A stretch of DNA of 64,000 nt. Source: Parafilimonas terrae (GTDB lineage Bacteria; Bacteroidota; Bacteroidia; Chitinophagales; Chitinophagaceae). The notes beneath the pieces are model-generated. The model made no database searches. It was not told where the DNA came from and saw nothing but the letters and a program-made list of their open reading frames with translations. The translations under genes were made by a program, and so were the position numbers. Below are positions 1 to 7,845 of this stretch, piece by piece. The stretch covers positions 270,505 to 334,504 of the forward strand of contig NZ_FOXQ01000005.1 of assembly GCF_900115755.1 (NCBI RefSeq), in the 5' to 3' direction. Position 1 is the first letter of the stretch; every line of letters begins with the position of its first letter.

Positions 1-93
1 TTAACGCGAATCCGTTTCTTAAACCTTTATTTTGCATATCTGTCTTTAAATCTTAAAATTAGCATAATTACTTGTAAAGCACTTGCAAACAAC

Positions 94-735
94 ATGATAA
101 AAGTAGAGCATTTTACATTCAATCCGCTTGCTGAAAACACCTACGTTTTGAGCAACGAAAAAGATGAAGCACTTATTATTGATCCCGGCTGTTATTTTAC
201 AGAGGAAGAAAGAATGCTTCAGGAATATATAACAACAAAAAGATTAAAACCGTTGCTATTGCTAAACACGCATTGCCACCTGGATCACGTTTTCGGCAAT
301 AACTGGGTGTATAAAACCTACGGGCTTGAGCTGCATCTTCACGAAGGTGAAGTGGTGGTGCTGGAAACAGCGCCGGCATCGGGTAATTTATACGGGCTTG
401 GCTTTACGACTTATAAAGGGCCGCTGCATTTTTTGAAGGAGGGTGATGAAATTATTTTCGGTGATAATAAATTGAAGGTTTTATTCACGCCGGGCCATTC
501 GCCTGCCAGTATTTGCTTTTACTGCGAAGCGCAGCATTTTATTATTGGCGGCGATGTTTTGTTTCAGGAAAGCATAGGCCGGTTCGATTTACCCGGAGGA
601 AATGAACAAACGCTTTATAAAAGTATCCGCGAAAAACTATATGTTTTGCCTGATGAAACCATTGTTTACCCCGGCCACGGCGAACCAACAACCATTGGCC
701 ATGAAAAAAACTTTAATCCATTTGTAAGGCCTTAG
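94..735 (+). CDS. MBL-fold metallo-hydrolase (glyoxalase II-like)
   Basis: A 213-residue cytoplasmic metallo-beta-lactamase-fold hydrolase. The metal-binding signature is complete: HCHLDH at about residues 60-65, a PGHS motif near 135, a GGDVLF motif near 153 and YPGHGEPT near the C-terminus. These correspond to the HxHxDH, second His, bridging Asp and third His of glyoxalase II-type enzymes. The length fits the short hydroxyacylglutathione hydrolase-like subgroup, which often acts on thioesters or persulfides. The substrate cannot be told from sequence. The 3' end overlaps the convergent downstream gene by 23 bp. Confidence 0.9.
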   Translation: MIKVEHFTFNPLAENTYVLSNEKDEALIIDPGCYFTEEERMLQEYITTKRLKPLLLLNTHCHLDHVFGNNWVYKTYGLELHLHEGEVVVLETAPASGNLYGLGFTTYKGPLHFLKEGDEIIFGDNKLKVLFTPGHSPASICFYCEAQHFIIGGDVLFQESIGRFDLPGGNEQTLYKSIREKLYVLPDETIVYPGHGEPTTIGHEKNFNPFVRP

Positions 736-2299
736 CAGGTTTTGCATGATGGCGATGTTTACTTTCCAGGTATTTGGCATGAACAATTTCGCTCATAGGT
801 TTTTCATAAACCTTGCTTTCAATCCATGATATCACATCAAGATAGGAGAAGGCCCTGGTTTCAAAACGGTTTTTTTCAAGGTGTTTAACCCTTGATAAAA
901 AGATTTCCAGTTGCGGTTTCATTTGCCTTGTTGAAACTTTTAAAGAGTTCCTTATAAACTTGAATATTTCTTCTTCAACCACAGACAGGTTTTTCATCTT
1001 GGCCATGAAGCGGTAAACAGATCTTGTAAGCGATTCGATAATTGTATCGTTACCCAATTCATAATGTGCCATTAAATGCAGCAGGCGGGCGTAACATTGT
1101 AAATCTATACGAAGGTTACTATGATCATTAATAACCCGCTGCAAATAATCGATGCAGGTGTTATAATCACCGCTGCCAAAGTATAATACAGCAAATTTGT
1201 AATTAAATATAAGTATCCGGTGCAGGTCAACATATACAGCATATTCCCGCAGGCCGGCTTCTATGCGCGGCACCAGTTCCAGTCCTTTGGAGAAAGTACC
1301 CGTTATTAAATGCCAGTTTATTTCTGCGGCGCTTATGTAGATAAAAGTGTGCACGCGAAAATTATCATGCGTACTGGAAGACGGAGTGGTTGCGAATCTT
1401 TCAAAACGCTTCAGGATTTGCTGGAACATTTCATAATGTCGGAGATTAAACAAAGCGTTGAGCAGCGTATGCATTCCTTTTATATAATGGCCTGTTTCAA
1501 CGGTTATCATTTCAGGCTCTTCATAAAAAAGATCAACCCATTTTTTACTGTAGCGGTAATACATTAAAAAGTCCTGCCGTATAAAAGCATACCAGCAATA
1601 ACTTTGATAGAGGTACAAGCGCTCATAAAAATCGGTAATACTTTCAATATCGGGCGGCAGCATTTGTTTGAAGAAATACCGAACGCCTTTTTCATCTTCA
1701 ATATTTCTTGCATAACCATTTTGCACATACCAGCGATATAAAAGCAATGCAAGATTTGACAACTTAATAACGTTGTTTATGTGCTCCCCTATGTCCAACG
1801 CTTCGTTGGCAAGTAATTCTGTTTTTTCAAGCGTGCTTCTTGTAATATGAAGCGTTTCAATTTTCTTTTCGAGCGATATTACCTGTGCCAGGAAATTATA
1901 CTTATGGTTTGCCTTTGCTATTTCTTTTGCTTTTTCAAGCATTTTAAAGCTTTGCAGCTTAAGCCCCTTATAATATAAAACCCGCGCATTATCAAGCAAC
2001 TCACTTAATTGTAAATCAATATTCACAGCCGCTTTCAGCAGCCTGAGGCTTGCCAGTAATTGTTTATACAAATGCGCTTTTAAATTAGCCAGTTGGGGTT
2101 TGGTAACAGGTTTTAACCGTTTCATCAAAATCTTTTCATCATAATCCTCCATTTTATCAAGCGCATCGAAAAGATGTACTATTTTGAGGTTCTCGTTAGA
2201 AGAACTTCGTTTTATATATAGTTTGAAATGCCTTTTTTCAGCCTTCTCAAGGCTTTTGATCAGTTGAAAAAGTGCATCTGTAAATCTGTTGGACATCAT
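713..2299 (-). CDS. Hypothetical helical protein, TPR-like
   Basis: About 528 residues, with no signal peptide and no membrane segment. It is rich in Leu, Lys, Tyr and paired helices and looks like a degenerate TPR or helical-repeat scaffold. I do not recognise a named family. I chose the ATG at 2299 (protein begins MMSNRF); a TTG at 2329 would add ten residues, but it lies inside an inverted repeat (AACCCTT/AAGGGTT) that looks like leader DNA. The first codons are part of the unit repeated downstream at 2684 and 3066, where only remnants MMPNTF and MMPNVF remain. So the start and upstream DNA of this gene were copied along with a divergent RNA. Confidence 0.75.
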   Translation of the reverse strand: MMSNRFTDALFQLIKSLEKAEKRHFKLYIKRSSSNENLKIVHLFDALDKMEDYDEKILMKRLKPVTKPQLANLKAHLYKQLLASLRLLKAAVNIDLQLSELLDNARVLYYKGLKLQSFKMLEKAKEIAKANHKYNFLAQVISLEKKIETLHITRSTLEKTELLANEALDIGEHINNVIKLSNLALLLYRWYVQNGYARNIEDEKGVRYFFKQMLPPDIESITDFYERLYLYQSYCWYAFIRQDFLMYYRYSKKWVDLFYEEPEMITVETGHYIKGMHTLLNALFNLRHYEMFQQILKRFERFATTPSSSTHDNFRVHTFIYISAAEINWHLITGTFSKGLELVPRIEAGLREYAVYVDLHRILIFNYKFAVLYFGSGDYNTCIDYLQRVINDHSNLRIDLQCYARLLHLMAHYELGNDTIIESLTRSVYRFMAKMKNLSVVEEEIFKFIRNSLKVSTRQMKPQLEIFLSRVKHLEKNRFETRAFSYLDVISWIESKVYEKPMSEIVHAKYLESKHRHHAKPAKALQMD

Positions 2300-2391
2300 A
2301 ACAAAAACTCTTTTAAAACCCTTTACCAATAAGGGTTACAGCTTTTTTTTAACGCTTTTGACGTAATCAAATTACGCCAAATTTTGTTTTA

Positions 2392-2570
2392 CCCGGAATA
2401 ACCGGTGAATTACTTTTACACCAGTTTAGTATTTCAAAGGCAGACAATCGTTAGAGAAGCAACCGGAAGAGGCCTGAAACTAAATCAAAAAAAGAAATTA
2501 TTCGAACTTTTTCATATGGCAAGCAATCGTTAGAGGCCAGTCCGTTTCCACGGAAGGGCCATTTTTTTTT
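2392..2570 (+). ncRNA. Putative structured small RNA, copy 1
   Basis: A promoter-like pair, TTTTG at 2356-2360 and AATTTTG at 2380-2386, matches the Bacteroidota sigma pattern with 19 nt between. Downstream, TTTAG/CTAAA and TTTCA/TGAAA can pair around an internal loop holding GGCAGACAATCGTTAGAG. A second copy of that motif (GGCAAGCAATCGTTAGAG, 2519-2536) leads into a terminator hairpin at 2535-2560 (GGCC, TCCGT, loop TTCC, ACGGA, GGCC) followed by a run of T. A five-codon reading frame ATG-GCA-AGC-AAT-CGT-TAG (2516-2533) abuts the hairpin. I cannot assign it to a known RNA family. The 5' end is estimated from the promoter. Confidence 0.55.
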
Positions 2571-2784
2571 AGACGGCGGCTAAGATAATATATAATTTCA
2601 ATTTTTCATTTCTTCCTGCACTTTTTCCGCCATCTTTCTTCAAACTATAAATTTATAAATAAAAAGGTGTTATAAAATGTGTTGGGCATCATTGTGCAAT
2701 CAATCCTGTAATCCTTTACCAGCAAGGGTTTTTGCATTTTTCAGCGGGGTTAGCCGTAATCAAATTACACACATCTTTGTTTTT

Positions 2785-2962
2785 ACAGGAGAAAACCGCG
2801 GCTTAATTTTACATCAGTTTAGAAATTCAAAGGCAGGCAATCGTTAGAGAAGCAATCGGAAGAGGCCGAATTCTAAACTACAACAAACGAATTTTTGAAC
2901 TTTTTCATATGGCAAGCAATCGTTAGAGGCCAGTCCGTTTCCACGGAAGGGCCATTTTTTTT
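2785..2962 (+). ncRNA. Putative structured small RNA, copy 2
   Basis: Same architecture as copy 1. The promoter-like pair is TTAG at 2750-2753 and CATCTTTG at 2772-2779. The closing stem is AGTTTAGAAATTC with GAATTCTAAACT; relative to copy 1 both sides changed (TTTCA/TGAAA against AATTC/GAATT), so pairing is kept. The internal GCAATCGTTAGAG motif occurs twice, and the terminator at 2928-2962 is identical to copy 1. The short ATG...TAG frame is at 2909-2926. No protein gene follows directly; the next unit starts instead, which favours an independent RNA over a leader. Confidence 0.55.
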
Positions 2963-3166
2963 GGCGGTAGCTAAATTAACAGCTAATCTTATTCCTCCAA
3001 ATCTTTTTTAATATTTTTTTTCCTGGCCCGCAAAAACCCGGTTTTGAAACCCTAGGAAATACGTTGGGCATCATAATACAACAGATCCTGTAATCCTTTG
3101 CCAGTAAGGGTTTTTGCGTTTTTCTGCATCTTTTGCCGTAATCAAACCGCCAACATCTTTGTTTTT

Positions 3167-3344
3167 ACGGGAGAAAACTGCGGTTTAATTTTACACCAGT
3201 TTAGAAATTCAAAGGCAGGCAATCGTTAGAGAAGCAACCGGAAGAGGCCCGAATTCTAAACTATAACAAAGGAATTTTTGAACTTTTTCATATGGCAAGC
3301 AATCGTTAGAGGCCAGTCCGTTTCTACGGAAGGGCCATTTTTTT
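3167..3344 (+). ncRNA. Putative structured small RNA, copy 3
   Basis: Same architecture. The promoter-like pair is TTTTG at 3131-3135 and CATCTTTG at 3154-3161, with 18 nt between, the best fit of the three. The closing stem, the duplicated GCAATCGTTAGAG motif and the five-codon frame (3292-3309) are kept. The terminator at 3311-3344 differs only in one loop base (TTCT instead of TTCC). It ends about 135 nt before the murA start, so it could be read either as a free RNA or as a murA leader with an attenuator; the two other copies without a gene argue for the former. Confidence 0.55.
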
Positions 3345-3479
3345 AGCGGGGCTAAATTAACAGTTAATTTAAATTTTCCAACTTTATTCTTCTTTTTTTC
3401 TTATTAATCTCAAAATTCCTGCAAAACAGCATTACCGAATTGAAGTAATTCACACTATCTTTCGCCTTCAACTACTATT

Positions 3480-4787
3480 ATGTCAGCATTCGAAGTCATA
3501 GGAGGAAAAAGGTTAAGAGGAAGTATAACGCCACAGGGCGCAAAGAATGAAGCCCTTCAAATTATTTCTGCTGTTTTACTCACGGCTGAAAAGGTAACGA
3601 TAAACAATGTTCCCGATATACTTGACGTAACCCGACTGATAGAATTACTGCAATTGCTTAACGTAAAGGTTGAGCGCCTTTCTAAAAACACTTACACTTT
3701 CCAGGCCGACGATGTGAACCCGGATTATTTTGGAACCAGTGATTTCAGGGACAAAAGCAGTAAAATGCGCGGCTCCGTTATGGTGGCCGGCCCCATGCTT
3801 GCCCGGTTTAAGAAAGCTTATATACCCAGGCCGGGCGGCGATAAAATAGGCCGCAGAAGGCTTGATACGCATATAATAGGATTTGAAAAGCTGGGTGCAA
3901 AATTTGAATACGATGAAAAACTGAACGAGTTTGTATTAAAAGCGCCTGAACTTAAAGGCACCTATATGCTGCTGGATGAACCTTCTGTAACCGGAACAGC
4001 CAATATTGTTATGGCCGCGGTTATGGCAAAAGGCACTACTACCATTTATCATGCCGCCTGTGAGCCATACTTGCAGCAATTATGTAAAATGCTTAACAGC
4101 ATGGGCGCCAGGATAAAGGGTGTTGGCAGTAACTTACTGGAAATTGAAGGCGTTGAGAAGTTGCACGGCACCGAACACACCATGCTTCCTGATATGATAG
4201 AAGTGGGAAGCTTTATTGGCCTGGCAGCGATGACACAAAGCGAGATCACTATTAAAAATGCCGGCATTAAACATCTCGGCATCATACCTGATAAATTTCA
4301 ACAGCTTGGCATAAAAATGGATTTCCGGGGAGATGACATCCACATTCCCCAGCAGGATTTATATGAAGTGCAGCGTTATTTTGATGGCAGCACCGTTAGT
4401 TTTTCCGATCATCCCTGGCCCGGCCTCACGCCTGATTTATTAAGCATTATACTCGTTACCGCCATCCATGCAAAAGGCAGCGTATTAATACATCAGAAAA
4501 TGTTTGAAAGCCGGTTGTTTTTTGTAGATAAGCTTATTGATATGGGCGCTCAAATAATTCTTTGCGACCCGCACAGGGCGGTAGTTTTAGGTTTGGAAAG
4601 AAAACAGCAATTACGTGGTGTGGTTATGTCAAGCCCTGATATCCGTGCAGGCGTTTCGCTGTTGTTTACAGCTTTAAGTGCACGAGGCAAAAGTATTATT
4701 CAAAATATTGAGCAAATACACCGCGGTTACCAGGATATTGAGGATCGTTTAAGAGGCCTTGGCGCAGATATTAAAACGCTCCATTAA
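3480..4787 (+). CDS. murA: UDP-N-acetylglucosamine 1-carboxyvinyltransferase MurA
   Basis: A 435-residue, full-length EPSP-synthase-fold enzyme. It transfers enolpyruvate from PEP to UDP-GlcNAc, the first committed step of peptidoglycan synthesis in the cytoplasm. Seen: the N-terminal GxKRLxGSI and GAKNEAL segment, the catalytic loop around residues 105-125, and C-terminal PDIRAGVSLL and HRGYQDIEDRL motifs. The residue matching E. coli Cys115 is Asp121 (PGGDKIG in place of PGGCxIG). Cys-to-Asp enzymes, as in Mycobacterium and Chlamydia, stay active but are not alkylated by fosfomycin. It stands alone on the plus strand downstream of the three RNA-like repeats. Confidence 0.97.
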   Translation: MSAFEVIGGKRLRGSITPQGAKNEALQIISAVLLTAEKVTINNVPDILDVTRLIELLQLLNVKVERLSKNTYTFQADDVNPDYFGTSDFRDKSSKMRGSVMVAGPMLARFKKAYIPRPGGDKIGRRRLDTHIIGFEKLGAKFEYDEKLNEFVLKAPELKGTYMLLDEPSVTGTANIVMAAVMAKGTTTIYHAACEPYLQQLCKMLNSMGARIKGVGSNLLEIEGVEKLHGTEHTMLPDMIEVGSFIGLAAMTQSEITIKNAGIKHLGIIPDKFQQLGIKMDFRGDDIHIPQQDLYEVQRYFDGSTVSFSDHPWPGLTPDLLSIILVTAIHAKGSVLIHQKMFESRLFFVDKLIDMGAQIILCDPHRAVVLGLERKQQLRGVVMSSPDIRAGVSLLFTALSARGKSIIQNIEQIHRGYQDIEDRLRGLGADIKTLH

Positions 4788-5036
4788 ATTATTTTCCAGC
4801 GTCTTCTGTCAGGCGCTATAAATGTTTCAGCCTTTACTCGCCTGAAACCTGTGGCATTGGCTGCTTTAACAAACAATAATTATATTAATCGCGCCTAAAA
4901 GCTTATCTTCGTTGGAATTGAGCCGTAAAAGCATACTTAAGATAATCGTATTTTTTACTTCATTAAAAGTAAATCTTATCCTTCTCGCACTTTGTTTGTA
5001 CTTACCTCAAGCATTACTAATTAAAAAATGTTTTCT

Positions 5037-5336
5037 ATGAACATCTATGTTTCTAATTTGAGTTTTCACACAAGTGAAGAAGACCTGAAAGATTTATTTT
5101 CAAAGTATGGCAGCGTTACATCTGCAAAAATAATTATGGACAGAATGACGAACCGCTCCCGTGGTTTTGCTTTTGTGGAAATGCCCTCTGAAGAAGAAGG
5201 CAATGAAGCACTGAAAGGCCTGAACGGGAAAGAGGTGGAAGGACGTGCACTTTCTGTTTCGGTAGCACGTGAACGGGAAGAAAGAAGCGGTGGCAGAAAC
5301 TCTTTTTCACGGCCAGGCAACAAACGCTCTTATTAA
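5037..5336 (+). CDS. RRM-domain RNA-binding protein
   Basis: A single RNA recognition motif of 99 residues. RNP2 is IYVSNL at the start and RNP1 is RGFAFVEM at about 46-53, with a Ser/Arg/Asn-rich tail. Bacterial RRM proteins of this type are small, cytoplasmic and often abundant or cold-induced. I chose the ATG at 5037 because the paralogue at 27402-27707 also begins MNIYVSNL; an upstream in-frame ATG at 5028 would add three residues. It stands at the head of a run of RNA-metabolism genes (helicase at 5789, cold-shock-domain protein at 7066). Confidence 0.92.
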   Translation: MNIYVSNLSFHTSEEDLKDLFSKYGSVTSAKIIMDRMTNRSRGFAFVEMPSEEEGNEALKGLNGKEVEGRALSVSVAREREERSGGRNSFSRPGNKRSY

Positions 5337-5345
5337 AATTATGGC

Positions 5346-5726
5346 ATGAATAATAAACAAATTGCATTTGCGGGCGTATGGAACAAGTACCTGCCCGCAA
5401 TACGCATCTTAATTAAAAAGGCAGCCGCGGCAGAACAGGTTATTACCATAAACCAGTCTGATATGGAACGGGCTGTTGGTATCAAAAAATCAGGGTACAG
5501 GTTTTCAATAGATTTTGTTAATGGCAGGCCAGACCTGCTGTATAGCAATAATGAAATTGCCCAGGCCCTAATAAGCGTATTAACAGAAGATGAAGTAATA
5601 AGAGAATATTTGTCAGGTAATAATTATACATTTTCATTTAACAATAAATATCAGCTTCAAATAAAAATAAACCTCACACAAAAAGAGGTAATGTCACCGG
5701 ATGCGCAGGAAAATGCTGCACGGTGA
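5346..5726 (+). CDS. Hypothetical protein
   Basis: 126 residues, soluble, with a predicted alpha/beta mix: an N-terminal amphipathic helix (about 12-27) and later beta-rich stretches (YTFSFNN, YQLQIKINL). No signal peptide and no motif I recognise. It starts 9 bp after the RRM gene and is likely co-transcribed with it. Its reading frame ends just before a perfect 13-bp hairpin. Coding is supported by length, compact spacing and normal codon use. Confidence 0.65.
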   Translation: MNNKQIAFAGVWNKYLPAIRILIKKAAAAEQVITINQSDMERAVGIKKSGYRFSIDFVNGRPDLLYSNNEIAQALISVLTEDEVIREYLSGNNYTFSFNNKYQLQIKINLTQKEVMSPDAQENAAR

Positions 5727-5739
5727 ATCAGTTCACAAA

Positions 5740-5770
5740 ATGCTGATATTATCAATTATAATATCAGCAT
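5740..5770 (+). other. Perfect 13-bp inverted repeat before the helicase start
   Basis: ATGCTGATATTAT (5740-5752) and its exact complement (5758-5770) enclose a 5-nt loop. It lies between the 126-residue gene and the TTG start at 5789. The trailing bases are A-rich, so it is not a classic terminator on the plus strand. It could be a transcript-stabilising or temperature-sensitive hairpin in the leader of the helicase mRNA, or an operator. Confidence 0.5.
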
Positions 5771-5788
5771 AAAATAAATAATCAGATT

Positions 5789-7012
5789 TTGGAATTTAAA
5801 GATTTAAAATTAGTTGCTCCTTTATTAAAAGCTTTGCAACAACAAGAGTACAAACACCCCACCCCCGTTCAGCAACAAGCTATACCGGTTGCATTATCCA
5901 ACAAAGATTTACTGGCCTGCGCACAAACAGGTACGGGCAAAACAGCCGCTTTTGCATTACCCATTTTACAATTGCTTTTTAATGATAAAAAGAATGGCAA
6001 TGCTTCAACCCACATAAGCGCCTTAATTCTTACACCCACAAGGGAACTGGCCATACAAATTGAAGAAAGCTTTAAAAGCTATGGCGCATATACAGGATTA
6101 AAAAGCTTTGCCGTTTATGGAGGTATAAGCCAATATCACCAGGTAAAAAAATTGCGCCAGGGTGTTGATATTTTAATAGCAACGCCGGGCCGCCTGCTCG
6201 ATCTTGCTACGCAGCGTCTCATTACATTACAGCACATTAAAACGTTAGTGCTGGATGAGGCAGACCGTATGCTGGATATGGGTTTTATAAATGACGTAAG
6301 GAAAATATTAGCCCGGTTACCGCAGCAAAAACAAACCCTGTTTTTTTCTGCAACTATGCCGCCGGATATCATTCATTTATCGCAAAGCATTTTAGATAAC
6401 CCGGTAAGTATAAATATAACTCCTGCATCTACTACCGCAGAAACCGTTGAACAGGCCGTTTATTTTGTAGAGAAAAGTGATAAAAGATCGCTGCTGATTC
6501 ACCTGTTAAAAAATGACAGCATTGATACAGCCCTTGTGTTTACTGAAACAAAATTCGGGGCGGATAAATTATGCGCCGCATTGCGCAGGGAAAATATACG
6601 GGTGCAGGCTATTCATGGCGATAAAACACAGGCAGAACGCCAAAAAGCATTAAACAATTTTAAGAATAAACATATCAGCGTATTAATAGCAACGGATATT
6701 GCAGCAAGAGGAATAGACATTGAAAGCCTTCCATACGTAATAAACTATGAGCTGCCCAATATTCCTGAAACGTATGTGCACCGTATTGGCCGCACTGGCC
6801 GTGCCGGCATTAACGGAAAAGCCATTTCATTTTGCGGGATGGAAGAAAAAATGTTGCTGCGCGATATTCACAAGCTTATTGACCGGTCAATTCCGGTAAT
6901 CAAAGACCACCCCTTTCAAATGGCAGAAGCAGATGCTTCCATGCAACCAAAAACGGTTATGCCTTTCCGGTCGTTGAACAGAAGGAGAGATAAAACTTTC
7001 AGGCAGCGATAA
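5789..7012 (+). CDS. DEAD-box ATP-dependent RNA helicase
   Basis: 407 residues with every core motif in order: Q motif (PTPVQ), I (AQTGTGKT, about 46), Ia (PTRELA), Ib (TPGRL), II (DEAD, about 156), III (SAT), IV-V (VFTET, ATDIAARGID) and VI (HRIGRTGR). The C-terminal tail is short and basic, as in RhlE/CsdA-like cold-shock helicases. The only plausible start that includes the Q-motif Phe is the TTG at 5789; there is no ATG upstream before the stop. A likely role is ribosome assembly or mRNA unwinding, consistent with the RRM and cold-shock-domain neighbours. Confidence 0.95.
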   Translation: MEFKDLKLVAPLLKALQQQEYKHPTPVQQQAIPVALSNKDLLACAQTGTGKTAAFALPILQLLFNDKKNGNASTHISALILTPTRELAIQIEESFKSYGAYTGLKSFAVYGGISQYHQVKKLRQGVDILIATPGRLLDLATQRLITLQHIKTLVLDEADRMLDMGFINDVRKILARLPQQKQTLFFSATMPPDIIHLSQSILDNPVSINITPASTTAETVEQAVYFVEKSDKRSLLIHLLKNDSIDTALVFTETKFGADKLCAALRRENIRVQAIHGDKTQAERQKALNNFKNKHISVLIATDIAARGIDIESLPYVINYELPNIPETYVHRIGRTGRAGINGKAISFCGMEEKMLLRDIHKLIDRSIPVIKDHPFQMAEADASMQPKTVMPFRSLNRRRDKTFRQR

Positions 7013-7065
7013 CTAAACCAGGCGCTATTACACGAAAGCATTAAGTTATTAAAGGAAAATATATC

Positions 7066-7512
7066 ATGTCAAAATCAAAAGAAACATTCAACAAAAAAGA
7101 AAAGGAGAAAAAAAGATTAAAGAAGAAACAGGAAAAAATGGAAAAAATGCAGGAGCGCAAAGCCAATGCAGAAAAGGGCAAATCGCTTGATGCAATGATG
7201 GCCTACGTAGATGAAAATGGTAACCTTTCTTCCACTCCGCCCGATCCCAAGAAAAGAAAAGTATTTAATCATGAAGATATGAATACCGGCGTGCCCGTGC
7301 GTGTTGAAGAAGATACAGAAAGGCAGGGCGTGGTTGATTTTTTTAATGATGCAAAAGGCTTTGGCTTTATTAAAGACGCTGTAACCAGGCAAAGTGTTTT
7401 TGTACATATAAACCAGTTATCAGAACCCATAAAAGAAAATGACAGGGTAAGTTTTCAAATGGAGCGCGGGCCTAAGGGCATGAATGCCGTGCAGGTAAAG
7501 AAATTACATTAA
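7066..7512 (+). CDS. Cold-shock-domain protein with Lys-rich N-terminus
   Basis: 148 residues. The first 40 or so are strongly basic and helical (Lys/Glu/Met-rich). The C-terminal 60 form a cold-shock domain with RNP1-like KGFGFIKD and RNP2-like VFVHINQL. Such proteins bind single-stranded nucleic acid and melt RNA secondary structure. It lies 53 bp after the DEAD-box helicase in the same direction, consistent with a shared role in RNA remodelling. Confidence 0.92.
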   Translation: MSKSKETFNKKEKEKKRLKKKQEKMEKMQERKANAEKGKSLDAMMAYVDENGNLSSTPPDPKKRKVFNHEDMNTGVPVRVEEDTERQGVVDFFNDAKGFGFIKDAVTRQSVFVHINQLSEPIKENDRVSFQMERGPKGMNAVQVKKLH

Positions 7513-7554
7513 ATCCCAATTCATCCTATTTATTCACTATATTAAAATTTCATT

Positions 7555-7806
7555 ATGACAACAGAACAGATAGAAAAATTTTTCTCGGCAAATAATCATC
7601 CGGAAGTGCCGGTTAAAATAAGTTTCAAAACAAGAAATAATGTAACGGGTATTTTTATAAAAACACCCGATTTTGATGAGCTGAAAGCGAAGAATTTCTA
7701 CCGCATTGTTTCTGAAGCCAATTTTGAACAATGGAAAAAATCGAAAGATTATAATTTATGCCGCATGTTTAATGGCTCTGAGTTTACAAAGTTGGCTATA
7801 GCCTAA
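7555..7806 (+). CDS. Small hypothetical protein
   Basis: 83 residues, no signal peptide. Alternating beta-strand pattern (VPVKISFKTRNNVTGIFI) followed by a Trp-containing helix and a conserved-looking tail (RMFNGSEFTKLAIA). The strand pattern is reminiscent of an Sm-like barrel, but I would not name a family on this alone. It is 42 bp after the cold-shock-domain gene and may be the last gene of that group. Confidence 0.65.
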   Translation: MTTEQIEKFFSANNHPEVPVKISFKTRNNVTGIFIKTPDFDELKAKNFYRIVSEANFEQWKKSKDYNLCRMFNGSEFTKLAIA

Positions 7807-7845
7807 TTAAATTGCTGGCAGATTTTTTGTTTCCAATTTTTATAA

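Larger units (their letters stand above)
2291..3380. repeat. Three tandem copies of a ~385-nt unit (divergent start + RNA + terminator)
   Basis: A recognisable unit occurs three times with periods of 393 and 382 bp, marked by the ggRcatcat string at 2291, 2684 and 3066. Each copy holds, in order: the reverse-strand start of the upstream gene, a CCTTTRCC...AAGGGTT inverted repeat, a promoter-like pair, a structured RNA-like segment, an intrinsic terminator and a short tail (gcggNNgctaa). Copies 2 and 3 are closer to each other than to copy 1. The first copy is fused to the intact gene at 713-2299; in the others the coding part is decayed. This accounts for the whole 1.15 kb between that gene and murA. 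Confidence 0.85.

Noticed and set aside
2291..3380. CRISPR array
   Set aside because: Three units of 385 bp with promoters and terminators are not short repeats with unique spacers, and no cas genes are near.
3440..3463. murA promoter (TTG and TATCTTTC)
   Set aside because: The -7 box is imperfect and the 13-nt spacing is too short for the phylum's consensus.
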